Assembly (NCBI GenBank): GCA_036271875.1
Contig: DATAZU010000015.1
Span: 207,443 to 271,442, forward strand
Reading direction: 5' to 3'
DNA from: Galbitalea sp036271875
GTDB lineage: Bacteria; Actinomycetota; Actinomycetes; Actinomycetales; Microbacteriaceae
Length of the DNA stretch: 64,000 bases
The translations under genes and the position numbers were made by a program. Under the pieces are notes generated by a model that was not told where the DNA came from, ran no database searches, and saw nothing but the letters and a program-made list of their open reading frames with translations. Of the stretch, positions 1 to 7,309 are shown piece after piece; position 1 is the stretch's first letter, and each line of letters starts with the position of its first letter.

Positions 1-21
1 ACCTGACCAGAGGAGCAAACC

Positions 22-1143
22 ATGACATTCATGGACATTGTTGGAGCCGATCGAGGCTTCAACGTTCACGCAGATATTCTCACCACCACCATCGACGGCG
101 CGGACCTCAACGGCGTCTGGGACGAACTCGTCGAGGCGCTCGGAATCTTCAACGCCTCGCGCGATCCAATCGTTGCGCTGATGTCGTACAACACGACTCT
201 CAGCGCCGAGGCACTACCCCTCGACCCGTCCACCATGAACTTCGAACTCGCTTCGGAGTTCGGTATCCCGACAGCGGGTCGCTCGACCCCGAAGACCTAT
301 GTGGTCGGGTATCCGCTTGAGTGGTACGACCTCGCGCTGCGTTACACCGCGCGTTTCCTGCGTGACGCTCCCTCGTCGCAGATCACCGCGCAGCACATCG
401 CGGCGCAGGAGGCGAGCGATCACCTCCTGTTCCGAAACGCGCTGACAACGCTCACAACGCCCGCCCTACTCGGCAGTCGGTTCGTGAACGAAGAGGGTGC
501 TTCGATTTACTCGCTCTACGCCGGGTCGTCTGACGATGCGCCACCGAGCTTCGCGGGCAAGACGTTCTCGTCAGATCACAATCACTACCTCGTCAGCGGC
601 GCGGCAACTGTCGACGGCCAAGACCTCGACGACCTAATCTCCACGATCGCGGAGCACGGTTTCGGGATCAACGTCGGTGAAAAAATCGTGATTCTGGTGC
701 ACCCCGATCAGGGACGCACCATTCGAGGATTCCGCGCAGGCGTCGCCGACAGTCCCTACGATTTCATCCCCAGTGAACAAAATCCGGCCTATTTAAGCAC
801 AGAATTCATCGTCGGCGACCTTCCGCCAGCGACGTTCAACGGTCTCGATGTAATCGGTTCCTTCGGGAGCGCGCTGATCGTCGAGTCATACTTTGCCTTG
901 AGCGGATACCTCGTAGGCATCGCTGTGGCTGGGGGCAACAGTCCTCGCAACGCGCTCGCGATCCGCTCGCACCCTCGTCCCGAGTTGAAGGGACTCACAC
1001 TGACCGGCGGCTCGAACCCTCGCTACCCGCTGTTCGACAGCGGCTACTCGCTCGGGGTCGGCTTCGGAGTTCGCAACCGTGGCGCTGCTGCGGTGGTAAA
1101 GATCGCGGCATCGGGGAGCTACACAGCTCCCACCGTGTCGTAA
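22..1143 (+). CDS. Probable phage major capsid protein (HK97-fold type)
   Basis: A 373-aa protein with AGGAG 6 nt before the ATG. Its layout resembles major capsid proteins of actinobacterial phages and prophages: an N-terminal stretch, a central YPLEWYDLALRYTARFL segment followed by an acid/amide-rich helix, a THYLVSG-like DHNHYLVSGAA strand, and a C-terminal half with YDFIP, a GLDVIGSFG strand and the ending GVGFGVRNRGAAAVVKI. There is no signal peptide or membrane segment. Family assignment comes from remembered sequence pattern, not a search. It would build the procapsid shell. Portal, protease and large terminase genes, if present, lie left of the window. Next gene downstream starts after about 120 bp. 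Confidence 0.6.
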   Translation: MTFMDIVGADRGFNVHADILTTTIDGADLNGVWDELVEALGIFNASRDPIVALMSYNTTLSAEALPLDPSTMNFELASEFGIPTAGRSTPKTYVVGYPLEWYDLALRYTARFLRDAPSSQITAQHIAAQEASDHLLFRNALTTLTTPALLGSRFVNEEGASIYSLYAGSSDDAPPSFAGKTFSSDHNHYLVSGAATVDGQDLDDLISTIAEHGFGINVGEKIVILVHPDQGRTIRGFRAGVADSPYDFIPSEQNPAYLSTEFIVGDLPPATFNGLDVIGSFGSALIVESYFALSGYLVGIAVAGGNSPRNALAIRSHPRPELKGLTLTGGSNPRYPLFDSGYSLGVGFGVRNRGAAAVVKIAASGSYTAPTVS

Positions 1144-1192
1144 CAAGCTGGGCGCCGGTCTTTCAGCCCTCTTTCGTCCGGTGTCCATTTCA

Positions 1193-1229
1193 GGAGCGTC
1201 GCCACGTTGGTGCTTCGCGGCGGCGCTCC
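1193..1229 (+). terminator. Hairpin after the capsid gene
   Basis: GGAGCGTCGC and GCGGCGCTCC form an imperfect stem (one mismatch) in the 120-bp gap after the capsid gene. There is no T-run, so termination or mRNA processing is only a guess. Confidence 0.3.
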
Positions 1230-1264
1230 TTCAAGCGCCAAGCACCAGTACCAAAGGAGGAATC

Positions 1265-1705
1265 ATGGACTACAACGAAATCAAAGACCCCGACCTGATG
1301 CACGCCGCAGTTTCCCGCGATCGCCGTGCGAAGGTTCATGCTGGGTATTACGAGGAATATGCGATCGACGCTGCCGTGATGATCAACGAGCACGTGCCCA
1401 GGCTGAATCGTTTGATTCTCCAGACCAATCCGTGGTTGAAAAAGATCGTCGCGACTTTTGCGATGACCGACATTCCCGGCCGCGACTTGATCGACCCGCT
1501 TTACATCGTTGCGCGAGATGGGCTGACCGAGCTTAGTTTTTACTGGCTCGATGATCCTCGACCGGCAGTGCCGACTTCGGCGTTCTGCGAATCCTGCCGC
1601 GAGTGGGAGGCAGTCCGACCAGTGCGACTGCCTTACAACGCCCGGATCATCGAGCTGCTCCTGTGCGCCGACTGTGTGGAGGTGCTTGAGGTGGTCGCGT
1701 CGTGA
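1265..1705 (+). CDS. Small protein with C-terminal zinc-ribbon motif, element gene
   Basis: A 146-aa protein of unknown function. The ATG at 1265 is chosen because a very strong AAAGGAGGA ribosome site lies just upstream; an in-frame extension to 1181 has none. The C-terminal third has two CxxC knuckles (FCESCREW and LLCADCVE), consistent with a bound zinc and perhaps nucleic-acid contact. No membrane segment. Its stop overlaps the next start (GTGA, 1702-1705), so the two genes are translationally coupled. Position between a capsid-like gene and a packaging-like gene suggests a structural or packaging accessory, but this is inference. Confidence 0.7.
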   Translation: MDYNEIKDPDLMHAAVSRDRRAKVHAGYYEEYAIDAAVMINEHVPRLNRLILQTNPWLKKIVATFAMTDIPGRDLIDPLYIVARDGLTELSFYWLDDPRPAVPTSAFCESCREWEAVRPVRLPYNARIIELLLCADCVEVLEVVAS

Positions 1706-2343
1706 GCGCCAAACGTACCTGCGCCGGAACCGTGGGTCACCCTTATAACCCAAATCTTGGGAAGCCCTGTCGACGGTGGGCAGTACACGGTTCGGACTAC
1801 TGCGCTGTCCACGGCGGTAGTTCCAAGAACCTACTTTCGAATCCAAGCTCACTTGAAAACAGATGCACAGCCAAGGCGCACAAGACCGGCGAGCAATGCC
1901 GTAACAACGCCATTCGAGGAGGCACGGTCTGTCGCTTCCACGGAGGCGCATCCGGTCACGTCGCGAAGAAAGCCCGCGAGCGACTACTCGAAATGGTCGA
2001 GCCTGCCATTGCTCAGCTCAACCAGATCATGAGCAAGCCGGCGACCTCCGACAGCGACCGGTTGCGAGCAATCCAGATGGTCCTGGACCGAACCGGCTAC
2101 GGGCCTGGTCGCATTGTCGAGGTCGAAGTAAAACCGTGGGAAATCACCATGCAGCGCATCGTCAAGGAAATCCCGAACGGTCTCGCGGTCACTCGCGCAG
2201 ATGAGGCGATCGTCGACGCCGAGATTGTGGAAGATATCGAGGATATCGAGACAGAACCTGATCTCCGATTTGAGCCTTTTACCAATGTGGTTCCGATGAG
2301 AATTGGTTCGGCGAACCCGCCTAGGCGCTCTCCTCAGTCCTAG
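1702..2343 (+). CDS. HGGxSTG-domain protein, small-terminase-like
   Basis: A 213-aa protein starting with GTG in a GTGA overlap with the preceding stop. The N-terminal ~90 residues hold two copies of a Cys/His module: KPCRRWAVHGSDYCAVHGG and EQCRNNAIRGGTVCRFHGG. This arrangement is typical of the HGGxSTG family found in actinobacterial phages and islands, often in the slot of the small terminase subunit. A helical part follows (residues ~90-140, DSDRLRAIQMVLDRTGYGP), reminiscent of TerS-like DNA-binding proteins, then an acidic tail (IVDAEIVEDIEDIETE). Role as packaging recogniser is inferred; no large terminase is visible in the window. Confidence 0.6.
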   Translation: MSAKRTCAGTVGHPYNPNLGKPCRRWAVHGSDYCAVHGGSSKNLLSNPSSLENRCTAKAHKTGEQCRNNAIRGGTVCRFHGGASGHVAKKARERLLEMVEPAIAQLNQIMSKPATSDSDRLRAIQMVLDRTGYGPGRIVEVEVKPWEITMQRIVKEIPNGLAVTRADEAIVDAEIVEDIEDIETEPDLRFEPFTNVVPMRIGSANPPRRSPQS

Positions 2344-2602
2344 GAGTCATTCTGAGGCGACCCTCGAAACCCTCGCGGGTGTTTATTCGACTGACCTCCC
2401 GAAGCGCATCAGATCGCCGATTTTCGGTTCTGTCCTAATCGGTCCCGCCGGGGTATATAACTATCGATATCGCGACAGCGACACTGACGTTGAAGACCAA
2501 CACGGCACCCGACTAATCGGGCGATGCGTTGAGGGCAGGAACACCGCGCATCACTAAGCGGGAAAGCCCTCCGGTGAACCAAACCAGAAATGGTGGTTCA
2601 GC
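2344..2602. other. 259-bp intergenic region before the replication genes
   Basis: No convincing gene. It has a TATATAACTATCGATATCGCG stretch near 2454-2474, which could hold a -10 element, but no matching -35 is evident. Probably it carries the promoter and operator for the regulator and primase genes downstream. Confidence 0.4.
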
Positions 2603-2878
2603 GTGGCACTCCCACACAAACAGCAGAATCTTGCTCGGCAGATTCGATATCACAGCCTGTCCGCGGCGCAAGTTGCTGAGGCGATTGGCATTACGCCTTC
2701 CGAAGTCCACAACATCTGCAAGGGCAAGCGTTACCCGAGCCCGCGAGAAATCGTCGCGATCGAAAAGGTCATGAGCCTTCCAATCGAGACTCTCCTCGAT
2801 GCCGAAATGCTCAAGTTCCGCGATGCCGAAACTTGGCCGCCAAAGGGCGCTGGCTTTCGGCAGGTGCGCGAGTCATGA
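2603..2878 (+). CDS. XRE-family helix-turn-helix regulator
   Basis: A 91-aa protein starting at GTG 2603. A five-helix XRE/Cro-type DNA-binding domain covers residues ~8-65: the HTH core is SAAQVAEAIGITPSEVHNIC with recognition residues EVHNICKGKRYPS, followed by LPIETLLDAE. The short C-terminal tail has no known effector domain. Start support is moderate because no strong ribosome site precedes it. Its stop overlaps the next small reading frame (ATGA at 2875-2878). Located directly upstream of the primase-polymerase gene, it is a plausible copy-number or lysis-lysogeny type regulator for the element. Confidence 0.75.
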   Translation: MALPHKQQNLARQIRYHSLSAAQVAEAIGITPSEVHNICKGKRYPSPREIVAIEKVMSLPIETLLDAEMLKFRDAETWPPKGAGFRQVRES

Positions 2879-2973
2879 GCGAGGACCAGCCCTCAGACCC
2901 GGGACCGGTTCCAGACGAAATCGTGGACCGAGTGATCGCCTTTCTTCGTGGCATCGAGTCTGAGAATGGTTGA
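2875..2973 (+). CDS. 32-residue coupling ORF between regulator and primase
   Basis: A 32-codon frame overlapping the XRE stop by ATGA and ending inside the start region of the primase gene (ATG at 2966, stop TGA at 2971-2973). The peptide is acidic (SEDQPSDPGPVPDEIVDRVI) and matches no family I recognise. The double overlap suggests it is translated and passes ribosomes to the primase start; it may be a leader peptide rather than a functional protein. Confidence 0.4.
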   Translation: MSEDQPSDPGPVPDEIVDRVIAFLRGIESENG

Positions 2974-4765
2974 TCTGCAAGACCTCGAAGCGTGGGCGTC
3001 GCAAGGGTTCGCGGTTCTCCCTTGCCAGAGCATCGTGGACGGCCACTGTTCGTGCGGCGATCCAAGCTGCCACTCACCGGGCAAACATCCTCGAACAGCA
3101 AATGGCGTCAAAGCGGCGTCGAGCGATCCAGCTCAGTTAGCGACTTGGCTCGAACGTTGGCCCGACGCGAACTGGGCGGTAGCGACGGGTGAACGGTCCG
3201 GGGTGTGGGTGCTCGACATCGACAAGCACAAACACGACGGACAGGCCAGCCTGAATGAATGGCTAAAACAATCTCACGCCACCATGCCCAAGACGCGAGT
3301 CGTCGCGACAGGCGGGGGAGGCTGGCACTACTACTTTGCCGGTGACGAGGGACTGCGAAGCCGAGCGAACGTGTTGCCGGGAGTCGATGTTCGAGCGAAC
3401 GGCGGTTATGTCCTTCTGCCGGGATCGAACCACATCAGCGGCGGGACATACTCGGTCGCTCGCGATGTCGAACCACGCATGGCCGACGAACGACTGGTCG
3501 AGCTTGCACGGAGTTCGGCGTCGAACGCGTCGCTTAGCTCCGGGAGTTCGCTACTCGATCCCATCCCAGAGGGCGAACGTGACGACACGCTGTTTCGGAT
3601 GGGGTGCAGCTTGCGCCGGAAGCTCGGCGACGACCGGCCAGCAATCGAGGCACTAGTGCTTGAACGTGCGCGCCGCTCGGGATTCTCTGACAAGGAAGCC
3701 CTCCGGAAGGTCGAGCAGGCGTTCCAACAGGATCACACGGACGTAGTGCCCGATTTTTTCATCAGCGAAGCGCCAAGGGTCAACCTGCGCGGCGCAGCGG
3801 CGATTCGCGACATGCCCCGACCTCCCTACCTGATCGAGGGTGTTCTTCCAGAGGGCGCGCTATTTCAGGTCTTCGGCCAGACCGGCTCCTACAAGTCGTT
3901 TGTGATGCTCGACATGCTCGCGAGCGTGGCAAACGGAATCCCGTGGATGGGTCATGAGGCCAATGCGCCTGGACCTGTCGCGTTCGTGCTGGGCGAAGGA
4001 GGCTATGACGCAGGCGTTCGTATGGACGCTTGGATGATCGCCCATCCTTCAGCAAGCGACCTCCGAATTGCGTACAGCATCGAAGAACAGCTCGATCTCA
4101 TGGACGCCGGGGGAGTCGAGGCGATCATCGAGGATCTGGAGGCCTATCGGCTGGCGAACTTCGGGGACCAGGCGTGGCGGCTGATCGTATTCGACACGCA
4201 AGCGGATCACATGCCCTCAGGCGACGAGGACAAGTCGCGTGACTTCACGGTCATGAAGCGATCCATCCAGCGCATCGCACACGCGACCGGCGCAGCTGTC
4301 GGGCTGGTGCATCACACCGGCTGGGACGACTCGCGCGAGCGAGGATCGTCGCGCCAGAGGCAAGCCTTGGACGTTGTGATGCAGGTGAAGAATCAGCGCA
4401 TCACTAACATCAAACAGAAGGCTGGGCCGCTGTTCGACCCCATCGCCTTCGACGTCGAGGTATTTGGAGACTCGGTAATCGTTCGAGGCATCACGCCGAT
4501 TGAGGCGGCGTCCGAGACCATGGAAGCCGACATCGAAACCGGTCGCGATGTGCTGACCTACCTTGTCGATCATCCCGGCGCGTCGGGCAACAACGTGCAG
4601 CGCGACCTCAACCTAGGGCGATCTGGCACATGGCCTCGCGTGCGCGACCTGCTCGAAGAACTCGATTTGCTCAAGGTGAAGCGTGACGTGAACGGCAAGG
4701 TGCGCGGCATTGAGGCGAGCGAGCGAGGTTTGGCCTTCTACGGCATCGCGCCGGGCGACCGGTGA
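2966..4765 (+). CDS. Primase-polymerase / RepA-like helicase fusion, element replication protein
   Basis: A 599-aa replication protein. Residues ~1-170 match bifunctional primase-polymerase N-termini: CSCGDPSCHSPGKHP cysteine/histidine cluster, GVWVLDIDKHKHDG metal-binding DxD (about D82/D84) and GGGGWHYYF. Residues ~280-480 are a RecA/RepA-type AAA ATPase: Walker A GQTGSYKS (~303) and Walker B-like WRLIVFDTQADHM. The C-terminus (~510-599) looks like a winged helix, suitable for origin binding. ATG 2966 was chosen because it overlaps the upstream stop; GTG 2948 is an alternative. The origin-like repeat array lies 285 bp downstream. This would prime and unwind the excised element. Confidence 0.88.
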   Translation: MVDLQDLEAWASQGFAVLPCQSIVDGHCSCGDPSCHSPGKHPRTANGVKAASSDPAQLATWLERWPDANWAVATGERSGVWVLDIDKHKHDGQASLNEWLKQSHATMPKTRVVATGGGGWHYYFAGDEGLRSRANVLPGVDVRANGGYVLLPGSNHISGGTYSVARDVEPRMADERLVELARSSASNASLSSGSSLLDPIPEGERDDTLFRMGCSLRRKLGDDRPAIEALVLERARRSGFSDKEALRKVEQAFQQDHTDVVPDFFISEAPRVNLRGAAAIRDMPRPPYLIEGVLPEGALFQVFGQTGSYKSFVMLDMLASVANGIPWMGHEANAPGPVAFVLGEGGYDAGVRMDAWMIAHPSASDLRIAYSIEEQLDLMDAGGVEAIIEDLEAYRLANFGDQAWRLIVFDTQADHMPSGDEDKSRDFTVMKRSIQRIAHATGAAVGLVHHTGWDDSRERGSSRQRQALDVVMQVKNQRITNIKQKAGPLFDPIAFDVEVFGDSVIVRGITPIEAASETMEADIETGRDVLTYLVDHPGASGNNVQRDLNLGRSGTWPRVRDLLEELDLLKVKRDVNGKVRGIEASERGLAFYGIAPGDR

Positions 4766-4776
4766 CCGTGAGGCAC

Positions 4777-4782
4777 TAGTGT
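4777..4782 (+). promoter_or_regulatory. -10 element TAGTGT, leaderless start
   Basis: TAGTGT ends 6 nt before the ATG at 4789, the same spacing seen at many other genes in this window, so transcription probably begins at or next to the start codon. Confidence 0.5.
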
Positions 4783-4788
4783 CAAGCC

Positions 4789-5022
4789 ATGCTCGCGGGC
4801 CACGTCGCTGCTTTGATCATTGGTGTATTGGTCATCGTCGCGGGCGTTGCGATGATTCGCCACCGGGTAGGTTTTGCCCATTGGCTCGCGTCCGGCCAGC
4901 CAGACAACGCGCTGGGAAGGGCGGCTGCATCGGGGTCGACGCCGGGTCTGGCGATTGCGATGGGTGTCTGCATGCTTTGCTTTGGGATCATCCTGATAGC
5001 GGCTGGCATCTTCGCACACTGA
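4789..5022 (+). CDS. Small two-pass membrane protein
   Basis: A 77-aa protein with two hydrophobic segments: residues ~4-22 (GHVAALIIGVLVIVAGVAMI) and ~54-75 (LAIAMGVCMLCFGIILIAAG), joined by a polar loop. No ribosome site is seen, but TAGTGT exactly 6 nt upstream supports a leaderless start at 4789. Family unknown. It sits between the replication gene and the origin-like repeats. It resembles the short DUF-type actinobacterial membrane proteins more than a phage holin, although a holin-like role cannot be excluded. Confidence 0.6.
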   Translation: MLAGHVAALIIGVLVIVAGVAMIRHRVGFAHWLASGQPDNALGRAAASGSTPGLAIAMGVCMLCFGIILIAAGIFAH

Positions 5023-5050
5023 TTTACGGCATGCCGGGCGAGTAACGACT

Positions 5051-5253
5051 GGTACTAGGTGGTACCGGGAAAAGGCGAAAAATGGCCCTAGAGGGCGAAA
5101 AAGCGCCATATCGGTACTGGGACTGGTACCGGGCGAAAATTCAGCGGTACTGGGACTGGTACTCAGCTGGTACTGGGCCGGTACTAGGCGGTACCGGCGG
5201 TACTGGTAACTGGTACCGGGCCCTATATCTATATAGGGCCGGTAGCCAGTACC
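5051..5253. repeat. Iteron-like GGTAC array, putative replication origin
   Basis: GGTAC occurs 11 times on the top strand between 5051 and 5216, at irregular spacing, and once inverted at 5249-5253. The longest exact direct repeat is 18 bp, at 5112-5129 and 5145-5162. Three GGCGAAAA tracts (near 5074, 5094 and 5132) lie among them. Dense short repeats directly after a primase-polymerase gene are the usual layout of an origin recognised by that protein in integrative plasmids and satellite islands. Function is inferred. Confidence 0.65.
5219..5240. repeat. AT-rich palindrome at the edge of the origin array
   Basis: GGCCCTATAT and ATATAGGGCC are perfect 10-bp inverted arms around CT. The AT core next to the iteron-like array could be the DNA-unwinding site. 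Confidence 0.6.
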
Positions 5254-5256
5254 AGC

Positions 5257-5409
5257 GTGAGCTATCTAGGTTGTTTTGGCTTTCGTTGGTTTCGTTTGTT
5301 CGTGGGTCCGATTGACGCGATGAGGGTATCTACCACCAACTCCCAAATGAACTCCCACATGAGGGGAACTTATTGATGCGAGCCGATAGTTAGCTGTGAG
5401 CTATCTAGG
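5257..5409. repeat. 14-bp direct repeat GTGAGCTATCTAGG
   Basis: GTGAGCTATCTAGG is repeated exactly at 5257-5270 and 5396-5409, flanking 125 bp without genes. It may be a binding site for the nearby small serine recombinase or a regulator. Confidence 0.45.
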
Positions 5410-5629
5410 GTAGGCAGCTGACTCGAACTAGGGCGCTTTTCGCTGTGCGGGACACAGTCAAAGCCGCCTCGCGAAGACCTACCGATCAGACGCTTCTATG
5501 GCTCGGGGTAGGCCCTCAGATGCGCTCTGAGGCGCGTGTTGGGTGTGGTCGATATCGCGCCATCGACTGGCCGAGAAGATCGTCAGATTCGCCTAGGACG
5601 ACTGGCTTGTAAAGGAACCGAGGGGATAG

Positions 5630-5657
5630 TTGACACGGGGTCGGCAGGGTATATATC
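5630..5657 (+). promoter_or_regulatory. Promoter TTGACA ... TATATC
   Basis: A perfect -35 TTGACA (5630-5635) is followed 16 bp later by TATATC (5652-5657). It points at the small gene starting at 5704 and its coupled recombinase. Confidence 0.6.
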
Positions 5658-5703
5658 TGGAATAACAAAATCGAGCAATGCTCGACGAATTATCAAGGAT
5701 GGA

Positions 5704-5874
5704 ATGAAGATGGCAGCGAACATAGATGTGCCGACCCGCAGCGAGATCGAGCGTCACCTGCTCAGCCACGACTGGACCGAAGGCGAAGTCTCCGAGTTCA
5801 TGGAAGGCCATGCCGACAAAGTAGGCGTGCTGACTTACGACGAATGGGAAGACCTGACGCGAGGCGTTCTGTGA
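5704..5874 (+). CDS. 56-residue protein coupled to the serine recombinase
   Basis: A small acidic protein of 56 aa. AAGGA lies at 5695-5699; ATG 5704 and ATG 5710 are both possible starts. The body (RSEIERHLLSHDWTEGEVSE, then LTYDEWEDLTRGVL) looks like two short helices. Its stop overlaps the GTG of the recombinase (GTGA 5871-5874), so the two are translated together under the promoter at 5630. I do not recognise the family. A small accessory or directionality factor for the recombinase is possible but unproven. Confidence 0.6.
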   Translation: MKMAANIDVPTRSEIERHLLSHDWTEGEVSEFMEGHADKVGVLTYDEWEDLTRGVL

Positions 5875-6491
5875 GGGTGATCGGGTACCTCCGAGTCTCC
5901 ACCGTCGATCAGGAGCACGGCATCGACGCACAGCGCGCGGCGATCCTTGCCGAGGCCGTAAGGAGGGATTGGGAGGTTGTTTGGTTCGCTGACGAAGGCA
6001 AGTCCGGTAAAGACATTGATCGGCCCGGCATCACGGCGGCGCTCGATCTGTTGAAGCGTGGCGAGGTTGCGTCGCTGGTCGTCGCGAAGCTCGACAGGCT
6101 CAGCCGATCCTTGCCGGACTTCGCACGCCTGCTCGAAACGTCCGCCAAGCAGGGCTGGAGCATCGTGGCGCTGGATCTCAACCTCGACACGTCGACGCCG
6201 ACAGGCAAGCTGGTCGCCTCGATCATGGCAAGCGTGGCTCAATGGGAACGCGAGGTGATCGGGCTTCGTACAAAAGAGGCGCTCGCGGCGGCAAAAGCTA
6301 AGGGCGTTCGCATCGGACGACCAGGACTTCAAGATCCACAGGTAGTCCGTCGCATCCGTCGCGAGCGAAAGGCCGGCCTCACCTACAGGTCTATCGCAGA
6401 TCGCCTAAATGCCGGTTCTGTGCCGCTGCCCGGAGGCGGGCAACGCTGGCATCCGAACAGCGTGCGCAGCGCCGAAGGACGCGCTGCCTAG
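5871..6491 (+). CDS. Small serine recombinase (resolvase/invertase family)
   Basis: A 206-aa serine recombinase. The catalytic resolvase domain spans residues ~1-140: YLRVS with nucleophile Ser10, KLDRLSRS, and the ASVAQWEREVIGLRTKEAL arm helix. A short helix-turn-helix region follows (GRPGLQDPQVVRRIRRERKA, LTYRSIADRLNAG). There is no large recombinase/zinc-ribbon region, so it is of resolvase or invertase size rather than an integrase. GTG 5871 is chosen because of the GTGA overlap with the preceding gene. Position beside the origin-like array suggests multimer resolution, as in plasmids; DNA inversion is an alternative. Confidence 0.88.
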   Translation: MRVIGYLRVSTVDQEHGIDAQRAAILAEAVRRDWEVVWFADEGKSGKDIDRPGITAALDLLKRGEVASLVVAKLDRLSRSLPDFARLLETSAKQGWSIVALDLNLDTSTPTGKLVASIMASVAQWEREVIGLRTKEALAAAKAKGVRIGRPGLQDPQVVRRIRRERKAGLTYRSIADRLNAGSVPLPGGGQRWHPNSVRSAEGRAA

Positions 6492-7198
6492 AATGGATCT
6501 TCCTCAGGCGTGATTGTTGCGGCCTGCTCGGCGGCCCGCTTTTGCAGGGCTTCAATTCTGGCGAGCCGCGCGTGTTCCTTATACTCCTCAGCTTGTGCAA
6601 CTTGCTTCCGGAAAGCGCTCCAGCGCTTAATTAGATCCTCGTCCGGCTCCTGCCCGCGAGCATAAGTAGCGGCGAGATCGAAGCCCAGCGTCAGCAGTAT
6701 CTCGACCTGATCACCTCCGTCGCGCCAATCCACGAGCGCAACGTTCTCCTGATCCATAATCGCGTCACAAATCTGCGTGATTTTCAGTCGATGTTCGTCG
6801 TTGCTGAGGTCAGCAATATTCCTGCGCAAACGCATGTCTGCATTCGGCGGCCATTCCTTCGCGAACCATTTGTCGAAACGGCCGTATTTCATCTCTGGAT
6901 CGGAGATCCGCGCGGACCGCAGCACTGAAAGTTCGCCCACAAATAGCTGCGCAACCGTGTTATATGTGTCGACCTGCTTCTGTGCTCGCTGAGCCTCCGC
7001 CTCTTGACGCAAGGCTTCATCTTCACGCCGTTGTGCTTCATCTTCGCGGCGAATTCGCGTCGCCTCTCGTTCGACCTCCAGAGCCAGTTTCTTGTCGTCA
7101 GCCTTACGGGTCGAGCGTGAGTTGATCGCGACTCCACCGATTGTTGCGAGCGCACCCACGATCACTCCGATGGTCGGAAGAAAGGGAGTCAGGTCCAT
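6488..7198 (-). CDS. Membrane-anchored coiled-coil protein
   Basis: A 236-aa protein of unknown function. One N-terminal membrane segment (about residues 6-26, PTIGVIVGALATIGGVAI) is followed by a charged coiled coil rich in Arg, Glu and Gln (residues ~35-80, with repeats of the type RREDEAxRQEAEAQR), then a soluble domain. TAATGT on the minus strand (7205-7210) lies exactly 6 nt before ATG 7198, arguing for a leaderless start; GTG 7204 is the alternative. It converges on the recombinase with a 4-bp overlap and diverges from the DUF5343 gene. Possibly part of the same defence or cargo module. Confidence 0.65.
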   Translation of the reverse strand: MDLTPFLPTIGVIVGALATIGGVAINSRSTRKADDKKLALEVEREATRIRREDEAQRREDEALRQEAEAQRAQKQVDTYNTVAQLFVGELSVLRSARISDPEMKYGRFDKWFAKEWPPNADMRLRRNIADLSNDEHRLKITQICDAIMDQENVALVDWRDGGDQVEILLTLGFDLAATYARGQEPDEDLIKRWSAFRKQVAQAEEYKEHARLARIEALQKRAAEQAATITPEEDPF

Positions 7199-7204
7199 GG
7201 CCAC

Positions 7205-7210
7205 ACATTA
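7205..7210 (-). promoter_or_regulatory. -10 element TAATGT, leaderless start
   Basis: On the minus strand TAATGT lies 6 nt before ATG 7198 of the coiled-coil gene. Confidence 0.5.
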
Positions 7211-7309
7211 GGCCACGGGCGAGGGTGAGGAGGCGAAATGCTTCCGCGAATGTCGGTCGGCTGCCATGATGTCTGCACCACGTCCCGCTACATCCTCTTG
7301 GAGGACCGA

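Larger units (their letters stand above)
5023..5703. other. 681-bp non-coding region with origin-like repeats and a promoter
   Basis: This gap contains the GGTAC repeat array (5051-5253), an AT-rich palindrome (5219-5240), a 14-bp direct repeat, and the promoter of the next gene (5630-5657). Reading frames crossing it are made of the repeat itself (YWDWY pattern) and are not credible genes. Confidence 0.7.

Noticed and set aside
2303..2557. An 84-codon frame after the HGGxSTG gene
   Set aside because: It starts inside the previous gene, has no ribosome site, and its sequence looks non-coding.
5051..5253. CRISPR array
   Set aside because: Repeats are 5 to 18 bp at irregular spacing, without regular spacers or nearby cas genes.
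5082..5315. A 77-codon frame with YWDWY repeats over the GGTAC array
   Set aside because: The translated pattern only mirrors the DNA repeats; no ribosome site, and the array is better explained as an origin.
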